Shown here piece by piece: positions 1-8,113 of a stretch of DNA of 11,500 nucleotides. The stretch comes from Bondarzewia mesenterica. Lineage: Eukaryota; Basidiomycota; Agaricomycetes; Russulales; Bondarzewiaceae. The stretch is from NCBI GenBank assembly GCA_004802705.1, contig SGPL01000673.1:4430-15929 (forward strand), given 5' to 3'. Position numbers and translations under genes: made by a program. The notes under the pieces are model-generated. The model had not been told where the DNA came from. It was given only the letters and a program-made list of their open reading frames with translations, and made no database searches. The first letter of the stretch is position 1; the number at the start of each line of letters is the position of its first letter.

Positions 1-44
1 TNTNTCNTTNTTTGCTTNTNGCTTATACTTATTCNCCAACCTAG

Positions 45-2675
45 AGGAGAACGACGTCGGTTCGTGTGCCAGTTTTCTATCTCAATGGCCCGCAGCTCCA
101 TCTCAACTTTATNTTTTTTTNTCCAGTCTGTCTGTTCAGCCCCAATCACATTGGCAAGTGCCTCTCGATCACATACGATTCCTGTCCTTCCTGATCATCA
201 TGTAGANTATGCGACCGCGCTTTGGGGCGTTTACCGTCTCGGTGGAATAGTCACGTGTGTCTCCAAATTCCAGACATTGNCNTGAACTCTTTCTCACCAT
301 TGCCCCGCAAAGGCTTTCCAANCCCATCTTCACAGCCCCCGAACTTTCGTACCAACTGACCACGACGAACGTAAGCCTCGTCNTCGCCCACTCGTCCTCC
401 GTCTCTGTCGTGCTCGCAGCTGGTGTCCCTCCCTCGCGCGTCATCCTNCTTGATAACGACAGCATCCCTNCNTTCTCTGGAGATACGTCGATGAAGTACC
501 CGACTCTTGACGGGATGGTGAAGGAGGGCCTGCAGAATAAGTCGGCGTTCGTNGAGCGCAGGCTCGCGCACGGAGAGGCCAAGACAAAGATCGCTATGTT
601 TTGCTTCTCGAGCGGAACGACGGGGCAGCCTAAGGTCTGGTGTTTCTCACTTNTCAANGNCCGTNCATGNCATATTCNTNNNCTGATCNGTTTTGTTGAG
701 GTCCACAGGCGGTGGCNATCCAGCACTATGCGCCAATTGCGAATGTCATACAGACCGCGTTGTTCAATCGCGTGCANGAAGAGTATGCGCCTAGGGANCA
801 GAGGCGTTTCAGAGTCGGGGATGTTAGTCTGGCTGGTAAGTCCAATGCATGCNGTGAGTTGATTTTTAATTTGGTATNATTGTTTGCAGTGCTTCCTTTT
901 TTCCGTGAGTCCGATGGCATGNNTTCGTCNCGTTAACNTTGNCTGAATTTCGTTATGCGGTGAGATGTGTATGGGCTCATTTTCACGGTGAGNCGCATAC
1001 GACTGATGTTTAGCCGTCGTGGCCCCGNTCGCTCATGCATCTGTAATGTCAGATGCATTTCAAATTGTTCGCTGGNGTATGCAGACGTCATNATCTCCCC
1101 AACAATCTTTGTTTACTCTTGTCTCATGCTCGCATCAGCTATCCCTGGTGGTGACGCCCAAATTCAACTTTCTCGANATGTTACNCAACATCGAGCGCTA
1201 CAAGGCCACACACCTCGCGTAAGTCNCCTCCNCATCTCTTTACTCACTCACGCTGNCAACNTNNNNACTACAGCTTAGTCCCACCACAAGTCGTCCTCCT
1301 NTGCAAGGTACGTCNACACGCCTTCCTTCNTTCCTTCCCCGACTCCATCTCCCCGCTTTCAAACATGAAACANGCCGCANGCCGCCTGCCAGTCGCCAGA
1401 GACACCCAAACATGATCTGTCCAGCATNCGCTANATGCTCTTCGGTGCCGCGCCTGTCTCCGCCGAACTCACACAACAGCTCATCCAGCTCTTCCCCCAC
1501 GCCGAGCTAGGCCAAGCATACGGTCCGCCCTCCTCCCTTTCCCACTTATATCCCTCACGAACGTTTTGCACACCAGGCATGACGGAGCTCGCGACGGTTG
1601 GCATCATGGTACAACGCTCCTCCTTCCTTCCTCTTGACTCAAAGACGCTATATAACTGACACTCCCTCGCGCGCGCAGTTTCCCCTCTCGCAGCGCATAG
1701 GCACGGCCGGAAGTGCAGGACGTCTCATACCAGGGTGCGTAGCAAAGGTTGTCAAGCCCGATGGAACGTTGCTGCCGCGCGGCGCGCGTGGCGAGCTGCT
1801 CATCCGGAGTCCTGCGGTCGCATTGGAATATTTCAGGAATCCTGAAGCGTGAATATGCTTTTTTTCCTCTTTCTCTCTGGCATCTATCACCGTTGGAAGA
1901 ATGGATGAGCTGACATTTGGCCGTGGGGATTGGCGTGTAGGACTGCGGAGACGTTCGTGGACGGGTGGGTGAGGACGGGGGATGAAGTCGTCGTGGACGA
2001 GCAAGGGGACTTTTACATCCTCGATCGGCTCAAGGTCAGTTTTCTTTTCTGCCTCCCGCCGCACGCGTCTCTCTCATTATGTGTGTGCACACTGAATTTC
2101 AAAACTATTTCGGATGCGGGCGCAGGAGCTAATCAAGGTGCGCGGGTTCCAAGTGCCGCCGGCGAGCTCGAGGGACACTTGTTGGACCACCCTCGCATCG
2201 CAGACGCGTGCGTCGTCGGCGTACCTGACGAATACAGCGGCGAAGTCCCGCTCGCGTTCATCGTGCTCCGGGCCGATGCCGCGCGTCAAGTCGAGCATGG
2301 GGGTGAGCGAGAGCGAGAGAGGGTGAAGGCGGAGATTGTCAAAGTGCGTCTTTTTCCCCCTCTTCAAGTTTCGCCCTGTTGTCTTCATCCTGCATCGCCG
2401 TTTACGTACGATAGTTTCTTTCTGATTTTCTTTTGTTTTCTTATGTTTTCTCCTTCGCGCTTCGCTGTCTTGCTCACCGGGTGGCGGAGCAGTTTGTCGC
2501 GGACGCCAAGGCGCCTTACAAGCGGCTCGCGGGTGGCATCGAGTTTGTGGACGAGATTCCGAAGAATCCGAGCGGGAAGCTGTTGCGGCGCGTGTTGCGG
2601 GAGCACGGCAAGGCTCTGAGGGACGCTGGAGGTCTTTCGACTGTCGATCGAGAGGGGGTCAAAACGAAGCTGTAG
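45..2675 (+). CDS. 4-coumarate-CoA ligase-like acyl-CoA synthetase (5' partial, one frameshift)
   Basis: ANL-superfamily enzyme that adenylates a carboxylic acid and transfers it to CoA. I reconstruct exons 45-59, 127-153, 206-254, 313-634, 709-835, 890-904, 965-987, 1053-1076, 1139-1218, 1274-1307, 1393-1522, 1577-1608, 1679-1848, 1941-2034, 2126-2343 and 2493-2675. All phases agree except for one missing base near 2163. About 513 residues are visible; roughly 70 N-terminal residues lie outside. Motifs in order: VVCLFSPNH; the P-loop SSGTTGQPK ending at 634; [28 protein letters not shown] split by the intron at 1523-1576; GWVRTGD (1965-1985); [17 protein letters not shown]; and [11 protein letters not shown] with the conserved A10 lysine. 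The C-terminus is KTKL. The intron at 154-205 appears to be GC-AG. The substrate cannot be read from sequence; an aromatic or fatty acid is likely. The aldo-keto reductase follows in tandem about 400 bases downstream. Confidence 0.9.
2159..2168 (+). other. Single-base frameshift in the acyl-CoA ligase
   Basis: The A8 region reads [13 protein letters not shown] in the frame starting at 2126. The next family-typical residues, [10 protein letters not shown], are in the frame starting at 2164. One base is missing between GCC/GGC and GAGCTC (the family pattern needs a GGCGGAG-like stretch where GGCGAG is present). No GT-AG intron fits between the two stretches. The next exon then continues correctly from the second frame. 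This is either a consensus error in a GC-rich run or a true inactivating mutation. Confidence 0.75.
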
Positions 2676-2964
2676 ATTGGGTGGGATAGGGGGATATGCT
2701 GTAAATATGCACGTCGTTTGACTAACCGTTCTTGAAGCGATCGGGACGCGATTGGACGTGATCATGGCTGAAATGAATCCTGTACGCCAATTTTGACGGA
2801 GAAAAGGTGGGTGTTCGCGCTGGCGGCTGGAAGAATGGACCCCGTGCACCGCTGATCCACTGGATGTCCTGGTCCGACTCGCGGAGAGCCACTTGCAGCA
2901 CTCCAAGGACTTAGTCTGGTACTGTTCCATTCAAACTGACACAACGACGTCACCCTTTCTATCC

Positions 2965-2976
2965 TTTATATATATG
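2965..2976 (+). promoter_or_regulatory. Putative TATA element of the aldo-keto reductase gene
   Basis: An alternating TATATATA run at 2967-2974 lies about 105 bases before the chosen ATG at 3077. A pyrimidine-rich stretch (about 2996-3030), common around fungal transcription starts, follows it. This supports a start of transcription near 3000 and argues against the in-frame ATG at 2993 as the translation start. Confidence 0.4.
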
Positions 2977-3076
2977 CATCAATCACGCACTCATGCCCAC
3001 CCGCTTCCCCCTATCTTCTTTCTACTTCTCAGCTAATATTCCTTTTTTTTTGGTGTACGAAAAGAAAGACATCGGA

Positions 3077-4786
3077 ATGACTACAAAGGCAGCACCAGAA
3101 CCACCGACGCCGCTGGGGCGATACCGAGTCCTCTCTCCACTCGCGGGCGTACGTGTCTCGCCACTGCAGCTCGGCGCCATGTCCATTGGCGACAAGTGGG
3201 GGTCTATCGGTATGGGCGCCATGAACAAAGAGAGCAGCTTCAAGTTGCTCGACGCGTACTTTGACGCGGGCGGGAACTTTATCGACACCGCGAACAATTA
3301 GTGCGTCGCAGTCCGGTCATCCCTGGGTGATCGTGCTTAATTTCCTCGTGTCGGGTGTAGTCAGGATGAGAGTTCAGAAGCGTTCATCGGTGAGTGGATG
3401 GAGAAACGCGGGATTCGCGACCAGGTCTTCGTCGCTACCAAGGTACGTATTCCCGTCCTCACTCCGTTTTTTCTCCTTGCATCTCTCACTAATATGCACA
3501 CGCTGGACGGGCAGTACACGACTTACTACAAGCACTCCGACGATAGTGTGAAACAGAGGATCCACTTTGTCGGCAATAACGTAAAGTCGCTGCATAACAG
3601 CGTCGAGGCGTCTCTCAAGAAGCTCAGGACGGATTATATTGATTTGTTCTACATACACTGGTGGGACTGGGAGACGGGCGTGGAGGAGGTAATGAATGCA
3701 TTGCACAACCTCGTCGTCATGGGCAAGGTACTCTATCTAGTGAGTTCATGCACGAGTTATTCAAGTGTTCGTAGAAACTGATCGACGGAGCAGGGAATTT
3801 CCGTGAGTATATTTTCTTTTGCCAAAAACACACCGTGATTTTCAAGGCGTTTTATTCTCTGGGATGGGTCCGTATAGGACACGCCGGCGTGGATAGTATC
3901 CAAGGCCAATCAATATGCGCGCGACCACGGAAAGACGCCGTTTTGCATCTACGAAGGACAATGGAATGTCCTCAAGCGCTCCTTCGAACGCGACATCATC
4001 CCCATGGCGCGTGCCGAAGGTAAGCTTCCTCGTTCCCCCTTCTCTTTCTCTCCTACTCAAATTGACTATTTTAATGGGACGAGTCAGGTTTGGCGCTCGC
4101 GCCGTGGGACGTGCTGGCGAGCGGACGGATCCGCACGGACGCGGAAGAACAGCGGAGAAGGGAAACGGGCGAGAAGGGGCGCGAGATATTTGGAGAGAAA
4201 TGGGAACGTACGGAAGAGGAGCGCGCGATGTCTGCCACGCTCGAACGCGTCGCCGTTGAAGTCGGCGCTAAGAACATTCAGGCCGGTGCGTTCCCCCTCC
4301 CCAATTTTTTTTGGTATCTTGCTGAAGTGTGGGTGCAGTGGCGATCGCGTACTTGCTGCAAAAGACGACCCACGTATTTCCTATCCTCGGCGGGCGCAAG
4401 GTCGAGCACCTGCTCGCCAACATCGAAGCCCTCACGCTCTCGCTCTCGCCCGTGCAGATCGCGCAGATCGAAGGCGTGGTCCCGTTCGATCCCGGTTTCC
4501 CCACCACGCTCATCGTGCGTTGTCTCCTCTCCTTTTTTCTGTCTGCGGTTTGTCTGACTATTTTCATTACCCTATTTTTTTTCCTCTCTGTTTTTTANTT
4601 GCTCTTTTTTTGGCGATTGTGTATTTTGCCGGATGACAGGGCGATGGGACGCAGGCGAGCTGGATGGTCCACATCGCGGCGCAGACGGACCATTGGCCCG
4701 TCCGTGAACCCATTCGCCCTGTTGCGCGCGCTGGCGACAGCGGCAAAGGCGACGCCAGCAGCAAGGGCGGCGCTAGCAGCAAGTAA
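3077..4786 (+). CDS. Aldo-keto reductase, norsolorinic acid reductase / aryl-alcohol dehydrogenase type
   Basis: NADPH-dependent reductase of an aryl aldehyde or ketone, expected to be cytosolic. Exons: 3077-3300, 3361-3442, 3515-3739, 3794-3802, 3878-4019, 4088-4285, 4339-4514, 4640-4786. Every junction is GT-AG and all phases agree, giving 400 aa, close to the AKR9 family's usual 380-390. The catalytic tetrad is visible: Asp70 and Tyr75 in FIDTANNY, Lys102 in VFVATK, His150 in FYIHWWDW. Later family motifs are [32 protein letters not shown] and [12 protein letters not shown]. The fourth exon is only 9 nt and encodes GIS. The last about 20 residues are a Gly/Ser/Lys-rich tail with two (A)SSK repeats. 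Start: the ATG at 3077 gives [19 protein letters not shown], the usual start region of this family; an ATG 84 bases upstream would add an unusual leader. Assignment between norsolorinic acid reductase-like and aryl-alcohol dehydrogenase-like is not possible from sequence alone. Confidence 0.93.
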
Positions 4787-4981
4787 CGCGGGGTTCAAGT
4801 TGGTCGAAGGCAACATCAGATCCGTGCTGTACGATATGTATTTTTTTTTGGCATTTTGGTGGCAATGAAATAGCTCATGACTCAGATATAAGATGCGGTG
4901 TATCATTATCATATTTATAAATATGAAGCGGTCGAACGTTGGATGGTAGCGTTAGAGACGTATTGATAGATTGTTGCCGCA

Positions 4982-5393
4982 CTAGGGCTCATTTGCCCGG
5001 CCAGGGAGCGCGATACTTGTAGTAACTTGTTGGGTGAGTTTCTCAATCGGAAGTGTCTTGATTTCCTTTTCCTCTTTGTCTTCCTCCTCTTCGTCGAGAT
5101 CTTCAATCGTCCCGGTTAGTGTCCAGCGCCGCACTGGCGCGTTCCACTTCAAATGGTCTTTGTTGTTTTTGAAACGTGGACGTGACGAATGAGTCCGTGG
5201 AACGATATCCGCTGGTAAGATATGTCGGGAGAAGTCTGTCTGGTAAGTGTGACCGAGGGTTTACCGGTTACCTCGTGAGTATGAATACATGTTTTTGAAT
5301 ACGACAACGTAGGGGACAAAGAAGAACACTCCCAAACCGGAAGCTTTGAAGTACTTCAACTGTTGCGACTGCTGTGGTTCGTAATAGGATGCA
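4982..5393 (-). CDS. Small two-exon hypothetical protein, 5' end unresolved
   Basis: On the minus strand an open frame runs from about 5392 to 5272 (ASYYEPQQSQQLKYF, then a hydrophobic stretch GLGVFFVPYVVVF, then KNMYSYSR). A short intron 5271-5236 (GTAACC...ACAG, 36 nt) joins it in phase to a second exon 5235-4982. That exon reads DFSRHILPADIVPR, then KWNAPVRRWTLTG, then an acidic run DLDEEEEDKEEKE, ending ALPGRANEP and TAG. About 124 residues are visible. The composition (one possible membrane segment, basic middle, acidic tail) looks like a genuine small protein, perhaps of an organelle membrane, but I do not recognise the family. No in-frame ATG lies upstream before a stop. Either a first exon is joined at the AG at 5394-5395 or the gene is 5'-truncated. 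An alternative intron using the GTATTC near 5295 is possible. The neighbouring F-box gene on the same strand ends 52 bases upstream. Confidence 0.55.
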
Positions 5394-5444
5394 CTATGAC
5401 AGGCAAATTTACAAATATATAGTAATCCTAAGTCATTTCAAGCA

Positions 5445-6989
5445 TCACCCCCACGAATACGTAGGAGGCTCGTCGTCAGGGTAACTTCGGAAGGAAGGTG
5501 GTTTTTTCAACGAATCCACCAGGCGTAATCCCTCCTCAACGCATCTGCCAATACGTGCATGCTGCAACGATGCCACTTTTTCCATGGTCTTCTCGCCAGA
5601 TCCCAGGCATAACGTTGTCAAACCCGACGGTGCATCGGTCTCTTCACCAACCTCGAGTACACGACGTGACCGCGCCTGCCAGCGGGATTCGATCATGGTG
5701 GTAAGGGTCTCGTAGAAATATAACTTGGCCTTCAAACNTTCCTCGTGGGTAGNGAAACAGGCATCCGAGTAGCAAGACCAGAAAACTCCAAGTTGCGCGA
5801 GCATGGGGACCGGTTGCTTACTCCCATAAGCAACCGAAGTAAGTGTGAGCGCCTTCAAAATACCCTGCCATTCGCGAAGGATAGTAATGTCGACGAAAAT
5901 AACCATGCTCGTAAGGTTCGGGAGACACTCCAGCATGCTTGTAGCCGTGTGGAGTGATAGAGGGCAATAGACGATCTCGAGGTATTCAAGAGACTCCGAA
6001 AAGTGGGTCAAAAACTGCAGGAAGGAGTCACCCCATCTAATATGAGTCGATAGGGGTAATAACACCAATGTCCGCAATTTTGGCAAAACTAAGTGGGTCA
6101 AGCATTGAAGGAGAAGGGCGAGAGCCATCTCATCCTCGTTCACACTTGCTTCATCTTCATCATATACGATGATCACCACCTTAAGGCTATGGAGCTGGGG
6201 AAGGACGGCAAGTTTGGATGTGGATCTAGTGACGAAGGGGCAAACCGCGAAGTGGCAGCACACGTCAAGGACCTCCAGATTTATGCAATGGGATAGAATC
6301 TCGATGAACAAGTCCACGTCAAAGAAGTTCAACTCATCCCTGGCATCCACGTCGGACTCAGCGCAGCGCTCTATGGATAGGCACGTAAGCTGTGACCAAG
6401 GTAGGAACCATGACTCTAGGAAGGGATACGTGATTCTCGCTTGACGAAGCAGAGGAGCTGACTCCAAAATTGTGATATCGATTGGCTCCGAGATAGCCTT
6501 CTCGTTATTGAAGTAGAAGGACTCGAGGAGGGGGAGGGACCGACATTGGTTCAAGATCGTGATGAGTTGGGGGAAATTATATGGTATATAGAATTTAACA
6601 TCTTTCCATCGAGCAGAATGGGTGCATAAAATTCGCATGTACTCCGCCAGCACGTCTTCATCCCCAGCCGTTGGAGCAATATCGCGCACGGAGAAACGGA
6701 GGGTCAACGGTGTGCATTTTGACAAAGAGAGCCATGTCTTCAATGCAGTAACATAGGATCTAACCTTCGTGACATCGTCAGAGGGCCTGGGCACATGCGG
6801 TTTCATCCACCGGGACCTTCGATCCAGGCATAAATAAGACCACAATCGAGGCGTCGACAGTGCAACCGCCCGCCATGATCGAGTGACCCGAGTGAGAAGG
6901 ATAGGTGCACAGCTGGGAAGTGTGGCTGCATCGGTGACAACGCAATGGAGAAATATTTCGGAGAGAACCTCAGGAGGAAGAGTCTGCAT
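5445..6989 (-). CDS. F-box protein with leucine-rich C-terminal region
   Basis: Likely substrate-recognition subunit of an SCF (Skp1-cullin-F-box) ubiquitin ligase. From the ATG at 6989 the frame is open for 514 residues to the TGA at 5445. The F-box is at residues about 3-52: LPPEVLSEIFLHC, then APILLTRVTRSWRAVALSTPRLW, the usual basidiomycete form. It is followed by irregular leucine-rich segments (for example LLESFYFNN, LEVLDVCC, LHSLKVVI, LEYLEIVYCPL, LPNLTSMVIF). Near the end come MIESRW and a final VEEGL-type segment typical of these expanded families. The true start is probably further upstream: the frame continues open to about 7270 without an ATG, and a 96-nt GT-AG intron (7079-6984) would join ATIEVIL directly to TLPPEV. 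Two Ns fall in codons near 5738 and 5753. The target protein is unknown; such genes are numerous and fast-evolving in Agaricomycetes. Confidence 0.82.
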   Translation of the reverse strand: MQTLPPEVLSEIFLHCVVTDAATLPSCAPILLTRVTRSWRAVALSTPRLWSYLCLDRRSRWMKPHVPRPSDDVTKVRSYVTALKTWLSLSKCTPLTLRFSVRDIAPTAGDEDVLAEYMRILCTHSARWKDVKFYIPYNFPQLITILNQCRSLPLLESFYFNNEKAISEPIDITILESAPLLRQARITYPFLESWFLPWSQLTCLSIERCAESDVDARDELNFFDVDLFIEILSHCINLEVLDVCCHFAVCPFVTRSTSKLAVLPQLHSLKVVIIVYDEDEASVNEDEMALALLLQCLTHLVLPKLRTLVLLPLSTHIRWGDSFLQFLTHFSESLEYLEIVYCPLSLHTATSMLECLPNLTSMVIFVDITILREWQGILKALTLTSVAYGSKQPVPMLAQLGVFWSCYSDACFXTHEEXLKAKLYFYETLTTMIESRWQARSRRVLEVGEETDAPSGLTTLCLGSGEKTMEKVASLQHARIGRCVEEGLRLVDSLKKPPSFRSYPDDEPPTYSWG

Positions 6990-7079
6990 GCTTGGCGCCC
7001 GGGCCAATGTACTACAGCGGCTAAAACGATCATGATGAGTAAGTGCGAGCGAGAACGAGCGCGTTGAATAGGTGCGCAC

Positions 7080-7142
7080 CAAAATGACTTCGATGGTCGC
7101 AGCAAATTTGGTTCTACTCGAAGGTCGCTGTCGGATGTTCAA
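7080..7142 (-). other. Probable additional 5' coding exon of the F-box gene
   Basis: Upstream of the F-box, in the same frame, lies RPSSRTKFAATIEVIL, ending at a GTGCGC donor at 7079. Splicing to the CAG acceptor at 6984 gives ATIEVIL-TLPPEVLSEIF. That matches the usual form of these proteins, in which a helical leader ends in a hydrophobic run such as IVYPVL immediately before LPPE. The unspliced reading inserts a 32-residue low-similarity stretch instead. The upstream limit of the exon and its ATG are not resolved; an acceptor at CCGACAG just before this stretch is possible. Confidence 0.4.
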
Positions 7143-7572
7143 GTTTGTAAGTGCTCGTTCGCTGCGGTATTGCGAAAGTTGCGATGAGGTCAAGATGACA
7201 TCGCCTTCGCGTACTTTGCTGTCTTTGAATGTTTGAACAGGCGCCTGAATCTCAGTTCCGCGATGCCAGGGCTACGGCCCGACAGAACGTCTTTGGCGAT
7301 TTTGAATCCCGTCGAGTTCCGGTTCACCTGGCAGTGCACGATCATNCACTTTGATANCTCTTCATGATANTCTNGGCCACTTCTATAATGAGAGCGCATG
7401 TATCGCCCAGTTCATCGCGAGATAACAATTGAGATCGACTCCGCCTATGATATATTGACCTTGGGTCACTCAGACACAACCGCGGTATCCCTCCTCTCGC
7501 GAGGTTGACGACATGGAGAAACCTGCTAGCTAGAAGATCAAAATAAAATTGAATGCACTGGTAACGAAGGCG

Positions 7573-7821
7573 ATTGTGGAACCCAGGTCCATAAAAACAA
7601 TGAGTGTCCTCCCTGTCCCGCTCGAGCAGCNCCTCGACGAGCGCCTTGCTCGCGGGGCTTGCGCCCGGAACGGTGAGCACGTCCTTGTGGATNGTGGGCG
7701 AGAGCCCTGTAGGAAATCTATCACCGGTGCTAGCCATAAAGAGCCGCAGATGGAGATATCGAATGGGAGTTGAGGACGAGAAGGGCCGAGAAGTGATGGG
7801 AAGACGGATAAGGAGAAGCAT
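7573..7821 (-). pseudogene. N-terminal remnant of a questin-oxidase-like (DUF4243) protein
   Basis: From an ATG at 7821 (or, more likely, the in-frame ATG at 7737, MASTGDRFPTGLSP) the frame encodes HKDVLTVPGASPASKALV, then LLERDREDTHCFYGPGFHN. As I recall the family, the pattern VPG-SP-S...L..LL...H.F....GFHN is how questin-oxidase-like proteins begin, and GFHN is normally followed by H..HHLLAAY.LGA. That continuation is absent: after 7573 the frame runs into unrelated residues and no exon with HHLLAAY is visible before the F-box gene. Members are usually about 400-500 residues, so this is a fragment unless a long intron hides the rest. If the ATG at 7821 is used, the 28-residue basic, Ser/Arg-rich leader could be a mitochondrial presequence. 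The assignment rests on a short stretch and is moderate. The same strand and adjacency to the P450 suggest former co-location in one pathway. Confidence 0.45.
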
Positions 7822-8113
7822 GAATCATCATGGACATACTACANANTACACATTANTTGCTTGCGCTCATNAAAGTGCTCACATNTAACGTCGGTGCGTG
7901 CATCAGAAAATGNTTGTCAANATTGGATGTCTNGAGTACCGTGGCTGATACATGATTCACAAATATCGTGCATTGTTGGCCAGTTACCTTGGGCAGGTTG
8001 TTAGAAGTCAACTGGTTGAGAAAGCATGATAAGAGCCTCCGCATTTGCCGAGCGAGGTTTGACAGAGCACTTGAAGGGCTTCGGGTGACTGGTGTGTATC
8101 CACCGGGGAGGGC
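7822..8113 (-). other. Intergenic stretch between P450 3' end and the oxidase remnant
   Basis: This is downstream sequence of the P450 and upstream sequence of the oxidase remnant. It contains about eight isolated Ns between 7843 and 7933. I see no gene, repeat or RNA; a 63-codon minus-strand frame has no family-like motif. Confidence 0.5.

Noticed and set aside
255..312. Reading the ligase through CVSKFQT as coding
   Set aside because: The frame hits TGA; removing 255-312 as an intron gives [16 protein letters not shown], the normal family sequence.
2993..3076. In-frame ATG 84 bases upstream of the reductase start
   Set aside because: It lies in the T/C-rich leader about 20 bases after the TATA run and would add a hydrophobic leader not expected for a soluble reductase; the ATG at 3077 fits the family start.
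6093..6444. Plus-strand frames inside the F-box gene
   Set aside because: They are shadows of a clear minus-strand coding frame.
6990..7193. Extension of the F-box ORF to a TTG at 7193
   Set aside because: TTG is not a normal start in fungal nuclear genes, and the extension includes a likely 96-nt intron.
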